Shown here in pieces: positions 1-10,760 of a stretch of DNA of 64,000 bases (its first letter is position 1; each line of letters begins with the position of its first letter). Source of the DNA: Onchidella celtica (lineage: Eukaryota; Mollusca; Gastropoda; Systellommatophora; Onchidiidae); contig OZ007569.1 in NCBI GenBank assembly GCA_963931925.1, forward strand, positions 18,109,482 through 18,173,481, given 5' to 3'. Position numbers and translations under genes: made by a program. The notes beneath the pieces were generated by a model. The model was given only the letters and a program-made list of their open reading frames with translations. It was not told where the DNA came from and ran no database searches.

Positions 1-326
1 AGCAAGAAAAGACTATGAGGAAGACACAATACTGGCGATCTTAGCCATTATGTATGAACACCTCAACTAAAGTTAAGCTCACTCATTAATGGAGTACACT
101 GGGAATATTATTTTTATTTTAAAAACCCTAAATTTGTCGGGTCCCAATAAGGTTTGAAACAAAGTCCAAATGTGGCGAAAGGAAAAAGTACGTAGCAAAG
201 ACCCGCATAGGACCCGAGGCTTTGCTACATACAACTTTTTCTTTCTTTTTTCTTTTTTGGTCACAGTTTGACTTTACTCCAAGAATACTGTACAGTATTC
301 TGGTGAAGAACAACAATAAAAGTTAC

Positions 327-435
327 CTATATTAATGGTATGATGTAATCCTTGAACACATACGGCTATCACCGTCAACACTACTGCAGCCTTTGTCATA
401 TCCACAGCTCTCAGCATGTCATGTAGCTTTCCCAT
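327..435 (-). CDS. Possible first coding exon with a signal peptide (gene leaves the window)
   Basis: Read on the minus strand, an ATG at 435 opens a 36-codon stretch ending at a good donor (G|GTAACT). The peptide has a basic start, a second in-frame Met at codon 13, a hydrophobic run (AAVVLTVIAVC) and a small-residue site (VQG) that suits signal-peptide cleavage. The exon ends in phase 1, as is common for first exons of secreted modular proteins. Any following exons lie left of position 1, so the product cannot be named. It could also be a chance ORF. Confidence is low because only one splice signal supports it. Confidence 0.33.
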
Positions 436-440
436 TTTAT

Positions 441-800
441 CTCACTGTAATCAGTTGGATTTCGTGTAAGAAAGCTCCGGGAATGTTTGACCAAAATAAA
501 TGGTAAAAACAAAGGGACACTGATAAACGAACTCAGTATGTGAAATTTTCATTTGGTGATTGAACCTGCAATTCCTTCCTGCATCTCCTGGTTTCTTGAG
601 CACTGTTAGTCCAATTCCACCTCATGATTAGCTGGATATTGTGTTAGAAAGAACCGCTAATGTTTGACAAAATGATGGAAACAAAATTGACACTGATAAA
701 CGAACTCAGTATGTGAAATTTTCATCAATTTGGAAATTGATCCTGCAATTCCTTCCTGTATCTCTTGGTTCATTGAGCACTGTTCGTCCAATTCCATTAC
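441..800. repeat. Direct tandem duplication, two ~173-bp units
   Basis: Two adjacent units align over nearly their full length. Both contain GACACTGATAAACGAACTCA, then GTATGTGAAATTTTCAT, and later CTGCAATTCCTTCCTG followed by TTGAGCACTGTT. The shared block recurs 173 bp apart (521 and 694). The units lie just upstream, in minus-strand sense, of the possible signal-peptide exon. Point differences and small indels show the duplication is not fresh. Confidence 0.8.
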
Positions 801-3800
801 GAACTTGCAGATGGGAAAGAATATCAATACTACTTTTCCTCAATAGAATTCGTGCCACTTCATATCACAAATCCTACAGGTAATACAAAATATCAGATAC
901 GTATTAATCTATGCCTAATATTTGCGTCTGGCTTGCCCTGTTCAAATTATGACAACATTATGAATGTTGTGTCACTTGATTACCAGAGCGAGCCAATGCT
1001 GGTGCGTATTCAACTCTTCGATTTATTAGACCATTCGTTTAGCAGGAACGGACAGACAATGATCCACTCTCAATCGATTTTTTCTCCACTTTGAATTTAA
1101 ACGCAAATCTGCAATTTTGTTGCAGTTAAATGGAAGTATACACCTTGCTCGTAAAGCGTGTCTGACGTCATTTACTCTTCCGGTGCACTTATGAACTTGT
1201 GCGAAACCATACCATAACCAGTGCCACGCTTTTGCCCATTCGGAAAACACTTTACTAGCGCAATGGGAATAATGCTAAAATAGAAAAAACCCAAAATCCA
1301 GTCTGCGATTGCGTGCAAACAGATTGCAAAATTCGCTAATGGGCCACTGTAGATTCATTAATGATGCAGTGAAACTGATACTATTTCTCCTCTGGAGCAT
1401 ATTGCTCGTCTACTGCTGGCTGAGATTAGCTTCGTGAACACCGTTGGGCGAGCTCATGATTTGTTGAGTAGAGGATAAAGCATATCATTATCGCTTTTGT
1501 TCTAATGAGAAAGTAGTGACGAACGGGATGCTCGTCATTCAAATCGTTAGGCGAGGTTAGAATTCAGAAATCACTGTATCAATAAGGGCTGCCCCCTCCC
1601 CACAAAAAACAACAACAACAACAACAACAACAACAAACAAATAAAAAATGTTTACAGAGGTGAACCGCTTAATGTTTTCTGCAGCTCGGCTGGCAGTGTC
1701 GTCATCAGTCCAGAGAGGAATTCGATTCGATCGTATGTCATAACCAAAATAATTACATATTATCTGCTCTCTTTAATCTGAATTATAAAACTTGGATGTA
1801 TCGTAATTGGCACCGTTTTAATGAATTAACAAAGTGTGTATACATTTTTAGACACCCTGTCTGTATTATTAGGCACCAGTATGATACCATTTGAATTTGC
1901 CCATTGTCCTTGATACATCATTCCTGCAACAACATTGTTTTTCCACTGCTTTCAAAAGAAAACCCGGATGGGGGAAAATCCCAGATCCTTGTCTCCGTTA
2001 GTTGTGTGGTAAAATTCCTAAATAATTGATGGTAACTTGAATACTCATTTTCATGCGTGTTTGCGGGGGTAAAACGAAAGCCAATTAAGGATGGTGGTTA
2101 AAGGCGTTGATCGATACGTGTACGTCTTTGTTTACCATATTATTCCAGGGGCGAGAGTCACAGAAATCATTCACTTTGTTATTGTAGGACACTGTTCTCG
2201 AACCATAGATACTCTGTAGTAATTAAAGACTTTTTATTCAGAAAATGCTAGAACGATCATTTAAAAAAAAAAAAAATGTTGCCGCTAATAACTAAGCAAG
2301 GTAAATATCCAAAGATTTTGAGAACGTATGCCGGAGGAAATAAGTACATGACAATCTCAATTATTTCGCAATTCTACATAGATTTACACATAATAATATT
2401 TGCATCTGTTCGAAGGTCTTTTGTTCCCTTTTTCTTCTTGCCTAATAAAAATCTATTTTTACATACGTACACGTTGGTCTTCCAAATCCACAGACCGAAC
2501 ATCATTCATCGGCCTGTACGATAATTCTACTTCTAAAATGTGGCATAAGAAGCAACGGCAACCGTATTAAAACAAAAAGGAAGATTAAAGCATTTCCTTA
2601 CTCTTTTGAAATTCACCAGCCGGTTTGAATTTCCTGTCACAGGTAGTTCACCAAATGTTCTTTACAGAATAGAGAAAATGGACAATGTTTCATTCTTAAC
2701 AACGTGATGAAAAATACCGTCAGTTGGAATACGATCAGTAATTATTAAAAACAAAAAACACACACAAAAAAGCTAATGAATCTGGCGTAATTAAAATTTG
2801 CCAATCACGGTCCCTCGAAGATATCGCAAATATGTTTTTATGATCAATGATGCGCAGTACAAAACCTAAATAATGTTTTCATGTACAGGCTTTTATTTCC
2901 TTCCGTTGCCAATCGACCGATCATTACTTTTGTCACCAGAAGAGCAGATTCAGATTTCGTACACAAAATGGACGCTGGGGCAAATTCAAAGAGATGAAAG
3001 AAAAAAAACAACAGATGAATAATTAATTCATCAAAGGACACAACGAGAAAGTCTTGTGAAGAAAAGATTGTCGCAAAAGGTAAGCGACAATGGAAAACTG
3101 TTGAGAAAAACCCCAGAAGTAATAATGAAGGGAAAAAAAGTGACCACACTTGGTCCATTTCCACGTCTCTCATTACTTTGAATATTTCATAATGGCAATG
3201 AGCACAAAAAAAAAAATCGCTCTGTGAACACCTCAGTATTTCATAGATTTCTTATGGAAATCTGATTTACCATTGTCTGACGATCGAAACGTAAGTCCAA
3301 GTACTACGCAGGAAAGAAACTACACAACGACCACATAACTATATGCTGATATTTCCACCGTGAAGATCATAGGGAAATAGCAATTATTCTTAAAACCACA
3401 GCCAATATTGAGCTCTGTTAATCTGAGTAGTACCACCCGTTTCTAAACCAAATGGAAAATCCAACAGGCAATTTTTTGTCCTACCTGGCAAATCTCACAA
3501 ATAACTGCACTTGAAAAACGACAGACAAACCACAGACATTTTGAACCTTAAATCCAAAAACTTATTGAATAGTTAAGAAGCTTGTGAAGTGTCCTAAGAC
3601 ACCGGCTGAGAACAAGTGTCACCGTCCACCAATGGTTGTTCATATTGCGTCTTTCTTTCAATGACATATCGACGATCGGCTAGAAACTTAAAGAAACCTG
3701 CAACGCACTACATTATCAGGTAATGTCAACTCAGGGCAAATGGTTCAGTTATGGAACATAGCAGTTTCAGAGAGATCCATCGATTGGCAGCACGGACCCA

Positions 3801-4697
3801 CAGCAGGACCTGATCAAACCTCTCTGCTGTGGATAAGCGGATGGGTTCGGGCTTTCAGAGTTACCGAAGGTCTCTCTTCGTCTCTTTACAGTTATCGATA
3901 CTGAAACACATGTTTTTAGGTCAAAGTCATTATATGTGACTGGCGTTGAAAGCATCATTTCTTTAATTTTGGCAAATCTGGTAAATGTGGAAGTCTGGAG
4001 ATGTTTTACAATATAATTTAAGAGCTCTAGGGATGGATCTTTATCCATCTTCGTGTCGTTCTATTTCGGAAGATGATTCATGGTATCGATGTCTCGGATT
4101 CGAAAGAAAATCACATTACCTGTAATGGAACAAGAAATTTGCCTGTCAGGCGTGTGGACTCACCCGTTTCACCTCATTAGTCGGCCAGCTTGTGAAAATG
4201 TTCACCACTAATGGCTTCAGACCGTGATCGGGTGTGCGAGATTACATCCGGGCCAGGTTTATCGTTTTGGCCTTCAAGCATTTTATCACCTCGTCCCCTT
4301 AGAAAAACACGGTTCTATCTCCCTCCCGTCAACTTTTGAGAAATCGAGAATTGACGTTTCATGTGGTCATAACTTTTAGAGAAAGAATGTTTTTCTTTTG
4401 AGTAATACTTACAAATTACACACAGAATCTGATACTTTGACACACAATGGAGCAGGCCTGTAGAAGTAGTGTATAGTGAGTAACTCAATTCAGCCAAAAA
4501 ATGGACATAGAACCTTGTCATTCTAAGGGGGCGACCTGTCACGGAGGAAGGATAAACCTTGCACGTGGAAACCATGTCCTTGAAAACCTAAGGTTGCCCT
4601 CTGGGGCTGAAGATCTTTGTTTCTCGAAGGCCTCAGTCCGCGGCTGTTGGCCGTGAATAATTTTTGCCCTCTAACCCTGATTCCCAATTTTATATTA
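801..4697. other. No recognised gene; noncoding stretch with a CAA microsatellite
   Basis: Only short, composition-driven ORFs occur and none resembles a known domain. A (CAA)n run sits near 1609-1637 and a poly-A run near 2264-2276. I see no convincing splice-flanked coding block and no complete transposon here. Confidence 0.6.
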
Positions 4698-5015
4698 CTA
4701 GTTGGCCAGCTGACAGATGTGATGTTTAAAACTGAGTTTCCATCACCAGTATGTAAATTGAGGTGCAGAACGAAATTTCCTGTCAAGCTTTTCGGTTCTA
4801 CTTCAAGAAAATGCACCTTTTTTCACGGCTCAAAGTGCCGGAATACTTTTATCTGTTCAACTCAATTGTGGCTCAAAATCAATGAAAATATTACAAATAT
4901 AGCGAACCAAGGCCTTTTAAGATACGTACACCTTAACGTCTTTACATGCGTAACACGATATTTTGTAGAATTTAAGGCCCAGCGATTAAAAAGCCTTTTA
5001 TGATTACATCGGAGG
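4698..5015 (+). repeat. Interspersed repeat family B, copy 1
   Basis: This block matches, in inverse orientation, two other segments of the window (33024-33374 and 55121-55473). Shared landmarks are the GGCC-containing end near CTAGTTGGCC, CAGATGTGA, a GTAAATTGAGG-type block, GTGGCTCAAAATCAATGAAA, TTTTGTAGAA, and ATGATTACAT near the other end. No coding capacity is conserved: the 128-codon ORF across it is not preserved in the other copies. It is probably a non-autonomous transposon or SINE of unknown class. Confidence 0.75.
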
Positions 5016-5149
5016 ATTTACGACCTTTATAATTTGATGATGTGAAATCCACCGTTCTCGGAATTTCTGGGATCTTTCACATAATATATACAGTCATGTA
5101 AGGATGCTGAGGGAGATGTAACGAGACGCGAGAGCATTGTCTATCAAAG

Positions 5150-5395
5150 TGAAAGACATTTCTGTGCCGGTGGGACGAGGTATTTGGTCCCCCATAGCAG
5201 ACGTTCCCCCAGAACAAGTACTTCGTGGTTTATGCTTTGTGGCAGTTGTGAAATATTGGTTCCCCCACTGCAGATGATTCCCCCGGAACAAATGCTATGA
5301 AGTAGTTGTTCCCCCCCCCCCCCCGGAACAAGGACTATATCGAAGCTGGTCCACCGGAACAAATACTTCGCAGTAAAAGGTCCGCCTTTAAATTT
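5150..5395. repeat. Degenerate tandem repeat with C-tracts
   Basis: Four imperfect units of about 50-60 bp share a run of C followed by (A/G)GAACAA and often a TACTTCG-like tail (near 5204, 5279, 5315 and 5356). The third unit has expanded its C tract to about 14 residues. It has no coding meaning. Confidence 0.6.
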
Positions 5396-5638
5396 TACCA
5401 AAAGTGAAGGTTTTGGACGATTTGTAGCAATTACGTTAGAAAACAAATTCTGGCCCAACGAATACTCCTCCTTTAAAATCTGTAAATTAACCATCAGCAC
5501 TGCATGTAATTAGGTTCGCTATTTGTACGCTTGTCCGTTAATAGGACTACCAATCTCGTCCAGTTTTGGCAGACATGTCAGTATAATTAAGAAAGGATTA
5601 AATGTTGAATATAGTACAATGGAAAATAATGTGTAATG

Positions 5639-5894
5639 TACTGCATTTCACAGTATAACATCCGAAAACAAGTATACTGGTGAAACGGGGCGACAGCTTC
5701 ATACCCGGTTTCGGGAGTATCTCCGTGACATTAAGAACCAAAATGGAAAGCCTATTTCTGTCCATTTCAATCAACCAGACCATGAGGCATCCAACGATAT
5801 TCAGGTTCTAGGACTCAAGTCTTGCCATTCAGGCGCTGAGGTGCGCTTTGAGACTGAGCAACGTTTAATTTTTCAGCTTGGTACCATGGCATGA
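5639..5894 (+). pseudogene. Penelope-like retroelement remnant (GIY-YIG endonuclease C-terminus)
   Basis: An open stretch starting near 5650 and ending in TGA at 5892-5894 encodes YTGETGRQLHTRFREYL, then an HFNQPDH motif, a DIQVLGLKSC block and EQRLIFQLGTMA. This is the usual layout of the GIY-YIG nuclease at the C-terminus of Penelope-like elements (Y-x-G-E-T, R-x-x-E, EQ.LIF.LGT). Upstream, a YCIS-like piece is out of frame by one base (near 5655), and no reverse transcriptase precedes it. It is therefore a 5'-truncated, frameshifted remnant. In intact elements this enzyme makes the target nick for reverse transcription. Confidence 0.75.
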
Positions 5895-6212
5895 ATATGC
5901 AACACTGCCTCAGATAATTCAGTAGATGGGAAGGTTGTTTTTTTACTTCATATTTTTTTTTCTTTTCTATTTTCTTTTTCTGCGGCTCCCGATGTTACGC
6001 ACCAACCCTGTCTTGTGTTCTGATGCACCATTTTGCGCCATCATCTTAATAGCTAACCAAATGCGTCACTTCAAGCCTCCACATATCGGTGGACGTCCTT
6101 TGCGAAAATACAAGTCAGGCTAGCAGATATGTGGTCGTCCTGATTTAATATTCTAAATATATATGGCCTTTAGCGTCTTTACAGACGGTCTTAGCAGCTA
6201 GAATATTCACTT
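5895..6212. other. 3' flank of the Penelope remnant and 3' end of the neighbouring LINE
   Basis: It is noncoding, with T-rich runs near 5938-5990. The minus-strand LINE ends here: a purine-rich GTGAAAGTGAA tail-like block (minus sense) lies near 6207-6218. The exact border between the two elements is not visible. Confidence 0.5.
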
Positions 6213-9200
6213 TCACTTTGACTGACAGCTTCTCTCGTGGCTTATTCTACCAATGTTTGACCCGAGAGTGCGATGGCAGTGATTGCAGGTCAGTCTTTTG
6301 GGTTCACTTTGGCGAGTGTTTTCATTCCGCCTCTGTCGTTTTGTCAGGTATGTTTCTTTTGCCTTGAAGTCTATTGCGAGCGTGCCACTGCGCAATTTTT
6401 GTCTCCATCTGCTTCGATCATTTGCAAGGTTCTCCCATTCATTGGGGTCGATGTTGAATGCTTTCATCGTGACCTTGCAAGTGTCTTTGAATCGCAGATG
6501 TGGCCTACCTCTGGGTCGGTTGCCAGTAGCAAGTTCCCCGTAGAGAATTTGTCTGGGGATGCGATCATTTTCCATACGGTGGAGATGTCCAAGCCACCGC
6601 AGTCTTTTTTTGCCTAGGAGAGCCTGAGTTGATGGAATGTTGGCTCGGCTCAGAACTTCGATATTTGAGATCCTGTCTTGCCACTTGATCTTGAGAATTT
6701 TGCGTAGGCAGCGCAGGTGGAAGGAGTTGAGGGATCTTTCATGTTTGGAGTAGGTGGTCCATGTCTCTGAGCCATACAGCAGGGTGCTTAGGACGCAAGT
6801 TTGGTACACGAGTACCTTTGTTTTGATGGTCAGCTTGCTATTGTTCCACACCCTTTTTGAGAGTTTGCCAAAAGCTGTGGCCGCCTTTCCTATTCTGGCA
6901 TTTATTTCAGTTGTTATGTCTGTGCTACCACTGATGGTTGAGCCTAGGTAGCAGAATTTTCCCACTTGCTCCAGAGGAGAGCCATTCAGCATGATTGGGT
7001 TGGGGTTTCTCAAGCTTTGTGTCAAAACTACAGTTTTTGAGACACTGATCTTTAGCATGAATTTGTCACAGGCTTTGGCAAGGCTATTGATGAGAGCCTG
7101 GAGCGTGGTTTCATCGTGGGCCACGATTGCAGCATCATCTGCGAAGAGGAGCTCTTGTAACATAATATGCTCTGTACGAGATTTTGCTTTTAGTCTGGCA
7201 ACATTAAAAATGGAGCCGTCCACTCTGGTGTTAATAAGTACTCCACCTGAACATTGACCAAAGGCATTCTTGAGTAGGGCTGCAAAATATATACCAAATA
7301 AGGTAGGAGCAAGAACACATCCCTGCTTCACACCGCTGTTTACAGCAAATGAATTGGATGTGCAGCCCTCAAAGTTGACACATGACCTCATGTCAGTGTG
7401 GAAGGATGCAATAAGTTTTAGCAATGTTGGTGGACAGCCTATGGATTTAAGGACTGCATACAGGCCAGATCGGCTTACGGTGTCGAAAGCCTTTGTTAGG
7501 TCCACAAAGCATGTTATAAGCGGCCTGTTTTGTTCTTTACATTTTTCTTGGATTTGCCGAAGTGCAAATATCATGTCAATAGTTGATCGTTTGCTTCGAA
7601 AGCCACATTGTGTTTCTGGTAAGACTTTTTCCGCCAGTTGTTGAAGGCGGCAGAGGATGACGCGAGCAAAAGCATTTCCAGTAATGCTGAGGAGGGATAT
7701 GCCTCGATAGTTGTTGCAGTCGCCTTTGTCTCCTTTGTTCTTGTAAAGTGTGACAATTTTGGCGTCTCTCATATCATGTGGTATCACGCCTTCTTTCCAA
7801 CACTGCAGTAACAGATTATACAGGTGTGGTAATAGTGGGCCTTTTAGGTCTTTTAATACCTCTGCAGGAATGTTGTCACTTCCTGTGGCTTTTCCAGCAG
7901 ACAGGTGGTCGATTGCATTGGAAAGCTCGACTAAGGAAGGTTCAGCGTCAAGTTCGGCCATTATTGGCAGTTTTTGGAGGTGTTCCTCAAAATCTGGTGG
8001 AATATTTTTCTCAGTTGAATACAACAGAGAGTAATGCTCTACCCACCTATTCAGTTGTTCATTTTTATCTGTGATGGGTTCACCATTTACAGACTTAAGT
8101 GGGGCGCTTTTGGTGATGATTGGCCCAAGAGCTACTTTCATCTGACTAAAGGCGGTTTTCATATCTCCCTTTTCATTTGCCTCTTGTATGCTGTTACACA
8201 AGTCTGTCCAGTATTTGTTGGCGCAACGTCTTACCTCCAGCTGAAGTTTAGCTTTTGCATTTTTCAAACAAGTTTTTGTACTCTGATTGCAATTTTTGTT
8301 ATACTCATTGAAAGCAGATTTCTTTTGCTCAATGAGAGGTAGGAGAATTTCGCTGTTCTGGGCTACCCAGTCGTTGTTTGAAACTTTATGCTGTCCAAAA
8401 GACTTGATGGCACAGTCATGAATTTTTGAACTGAGAGTGTTCCATGTTTCATCTACCGAGTCACATTGGGTGACATTATCCATGCTTTCAGCAAATAACT
8501 TTTCAAATGACTTTCTATTTGATTCATCTCTGATTGCTGTTACATTGATCTTAGGGATTGAAGGGGCTTTTGATCTGTATATTTTCTTGGCCGAAATTTT
8601 GATTTTGCTGACTACCAGTGCATGGTCGGTGTCACAGTCAGCACTGTGGAGGGAACGAGTTATTTTTATACAGCCCAAACTCTTCCTCCTTGAGAGAATA
8701 AGATCTAATTGATGCCAATGGCCAGACCTGGGATGGCGCCATGATGTTCTTTGGCATCTCTTAAGGTCAAAGTACGTGTTTGTAACACATAATGAGTTCA
8801 CGGAGCATAGCTCCAGAAGGCGCTGCCCGTTTTCGTTGATGTTGCCAATGCCGAAGTGCCCAATGCACTTTGGCCATGCGGAGTGATCTGCTCCCACTCG
8901 AGCGTTAAAGTCACCCAGAATTAGCAGGCCTTCGGTGAGAGGGATGTTGTGGAGAGTCCTCTGCAATGCCTCGTAGAAAATGTCTTTGGTTTCGTCAGAG
9001 GAGGTAAGTGTTGGGGCATAGACACAGATAATGTTGGTAAAACCAGACCGGGTGTTCAGTCTGAGTGTCATGATGCGTTCTGACACTCCAATTGGAGTTG
9101 CGATCGAATTGATAAGGGAGTTTTTTACGGCGAAGCCCACGCCGTGGATTCTCGGCTGTTCGCTGCTAAGGCCCTGCCAGAAGAAGGTGTAGTTTTCTTC

Positions 9201-10100
9201 TTTGACTGACCCGGAGTCGGGAAGTCGAGTTTCTTGAAGGGCAGCGATGTCGATGTTTAGTAGCTGAAGTTCTCGATCAATAATTTGGGATTTCCTGATG
9301 TAGTCAATATCAGTGAGATCTTGCTGTTGCAAGCCTGGGCGCATTGTTCTGACGTTCCAGGTACCAAGTTTTAGTATTTTTCTGTTTTTGCCAGGTGCAC
9401 ACTTTACGTCAGCTTTTTGACTTTTGGTCTAGCTCCAACCACCTTATGAAGCAGGCTGACGTGGCGGAACAACACCCAACTGCCTGGGGGCTGCCCAGGT
9501 TACGGCGGGCGGTAGTTGATCAATGCAGCTGAAAAGCCGCTCCCACCGACAGAGGGGACCCCTGGCGCTCATCCGTACGCCAAATGGATTGAGCTTATCA
9601 CAGGTAACTGCCACCTCCCGTGTTGTGCCCATCCGTAACGGATGGCTGGAGTGTCCTCTCCAAATCGGAAATGGGTGGGCTTATAGAGGAGAGACAGACG
9701 CTTGCCAAGCCCGAGCAAACGCCTCCTCGTTTTGCTGCCTTGCCTGGGCTATTTTTAAGAGATGGTGCTTTGCCCAGAGGCACCACCCCTCTCTCTGCCA
9801 TTCTAGTTAAACCCAAGGGAGAGACCAGGTCAATACATTTGGAACTAGTCCGGCTGCAGGAGATGCTGGAAGCCAGTTTGATGCAGTTCTCCCTGACAAC
9901 CACCGTCGGGTCTCCACTCCTGATTTTCTGTCTGGGTTTACTCCCATAGCCTTTGCTATCATAGCAACACACAAGGCAGTGTGGTATTTGTATTCAGGGT
10001 TACCTTCCCCTAGTCTTCCTCTCTCCCGAGATGACCCACAAGACAGTGGGGGTGACAGTAGCAGGCTGTATTGTGTACTGTTATACAATAGCAGAAAACT
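6190..10100 (-). mobile_element. Non-LTR retrotransposon (APE-RT LINE, RTE-like), near full length
   Basis: One minus-strand LINE occupies this block. Its main ORF (6213-9428) is described separately. The segment 9430-10100 would be the 5' region. It holds an open minus-strand frame at 9598-9972 and a second at 9444-9632, neither of recognised function; they could be remnants of an ORF1 or 5' UTR. The 5' limit near 10100 is a guess, since no target duplication could be recognised. The 3' end is close to the stop codon, as is usual for RTE-type LINEs. Confidence 0.8.
6213..9428 (-). CDS. LINE ORF2: apurinic-like endonuclease plus reverse transcriptase
   Basis: The frame is open from just after a TAG at 9429-9431. 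The first ATG is at 9344, but the conserved endonuclease start LGTWNVRTM lies across and upstream of it, so the real start is upstream. Order of domains: APE endonuclease (QETRLPD, LILGDFNARVG, DHALV), a linker, reverse transcriptase (NYRGISLL, CGFRSKRST, FVDLTKAFDTV, SGVKQGCVLAP, and the catalytic FADDA near residue 733), an RTE-type C-terminal block (YLGSTISGS, LLYGSETW, RLRWLGHLHRM), and a terminal C-x2-C-x12-H-x3-C finger. No internal stops or frameshifts were seen over more than 1000 codons, so the copy may be young. It would nick target DNA and copy its own RNA there. RTE-like is my best clade call. Confidence 0.88.
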   Translation of the reverse strand, partial: TKSQKADVKCAPGKNRKILKLGTWNVRTMRPGLQQQDLTDIDYIRKSQIIDRELQLLNIDIAALQETRLPDSGSVKEENYTFFWQGLSSEQPRIHGVGFAVKNSLINSIATPIGVSERIMTLRLNTRSGFTNIICVYAPTLTSSDETKDIFYEALQRTLHNIPLTEGLLILGDFNARVGADHSAWPKCIGHFGIGNINENGQRLLELCSVNSLCVTNTYFDLKRCQRTSWRHPRSGHWHQLDLILSRRKSLGCIKITRSLHSADCDTDHALVVSKIKISAKKIYRSKAPSIPKINVTAIRDESNRKSFEKLFAESMDNVTQCDSVDETWNTLSSKIHDCAIKSFGQHKVSNNDWVAQNSEILLPLIEQKKSAFNEYNKNCNQSTKTCLKNAKAKLQLEVRRCANKYWTDLCNSIQEANEKGDMKTAFSQMKVALGPIITKSAPLKSVNGEPITDKNEQLNRWVEHYSLLYSTEKNIPPDFEEHLQKLPIMAELDAEPSLVELSNAIDHLSAGKATGSDNIPAEVLKDLKGPLLPHLYNLLLQCWKEGVIPHDMRDAKIVTLYKNKGDKGDCNNYRGISLLSITGNAFARVILCRLQQLAEKVLPETQCGFRSKRSTIDMIFALRQIQEKCKEQNRPLITCFVDLTKAFDTVSRSGLYAVLKSIGCPPTLLKLIASFHTDMRSCVNFEGCTSNSFAVNSGVKQGCVLAPTLFGIYFAALLKNAFGQCSGGVLINTRVDGSIFNVARLKAKSRTEHIMLQELLFADDAAIVAHDETTLQALINSLAKACDKFMLKISVSKTVVLTQSLRNPNPIMLNGSPLEQVGKFCYLGSTISGSTDITTEINARIGKAATAFGKLSKRVWNNSKLTIKTKVLVYQTCVLSTLLYGSETWTTYSKHERSLNSFHLRCLRKILKIKWQDRISNIEVLSRANIPSTQALLGKKRLRWLGHLHRMENDRIPRQILYGELATGNRPRGRPHLRFKDTCKVTMKAFNIDPNEWENLANDRSRWRQKLRSGTLAIDFKAKETYLTKRQRRNENTRQSEPKRLTCNHCHRTLGSNIGRISHERSCQSK

Positions 10101-10573
10101 CTGGCCTGACATATAATATTCTACATTATTTCATATTCTACGATTTTCTATATTGTTTGATTGTTTTATCTGTTCAATAATCCATTTTTTCTGTTGTTGT
10201 TTCTTTTTTTTTTTCTTGAGAAAGGTTTTGACCGAAATATAGGTAATTTCTGTCTTCCCTTTTTCTTTGCGTTTTATTGTATCGTTTTGGGTATTATTTC
10301 TTACATGAGGCTTTGCAATCTACAACTTTTCCTTTTCTTTTTGCCAATTTTTGACTATGCCCAGGCTGGCTACAACCAGGGCAACATCCGCCTCGTAAGC
10401 AAATCGTTGATCGATCGACGCCCCATTTGGCATTAGTTTTCTGTGAACTTACTGAGCTGTTTACATAATTATTCATTAAGTCTTTAACAAGCAACCGGTA
10501 GCTACGGAATTAAGAGCTCCTTTCAGAGATCTTGACATGTACCAAGTTTGTTTCTTAGGGATGAAACTGATCA
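10101..10573. other. Noncoding, T-rich stretch
   Basis: Poly-T tracts occur near 10205 and no coding or repeat structure was recognised. Confidence 0.5.
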
Positions 10574-10745
10574 AGGCTGGTATGGGGGCCAGACCGGTGG
10601 CGTGCCGCCCATTAATCGGGCACAATAGGCACTGCCTGCTGCATCCCACGGGTCCCCATGTGGGCAGTGCCTATTGTGCAGGTGTGAAGCAAAATTTATG
10701 GGTGGCGAGCCACCGGACTGGCGCGTACGCCCGCCAGCCCTGGTC
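10574..10745. repeat. Foldback (long inverted repeat), GC-rich
   Basis: The arms contain a perfect 17-bp inverted pair, GCACAATAGGCACTGCC near 10619-10635 and its complement near 10663-10679, separated by about 27 bp. Outward of this the arms still pair (GGTGGCgTGCCgCCCAT against GGTGGCtCGCCaCCCAT, then CCAGaCCGGTGGC against CCAGtCCGGTGGC, and a terminal GGCTGG pair), with the right arm longer. It could be a foldback transposon or MITE. It abuts the family-A element starting at 10761. Confidence 0.75.
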
Positions 10746-10760
10746 TGTTTCAGCCCTTTC

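Noticed and set aside
2844-3173. 109-codon minus-strand ORF with hydrophobic and FFF-rich parts
   Set aside because: Low-complexity, no family resemblance, no splice context.
3767-4048. 93-codon minus-strand ORF
   Set aside because: No domain recognised and no supporting splice or promoter signal.
4617-5003. 128-codon plus-strand ORF
   Set aside because: It lies over repeat family B copy 1; the other two copies lack the frame.
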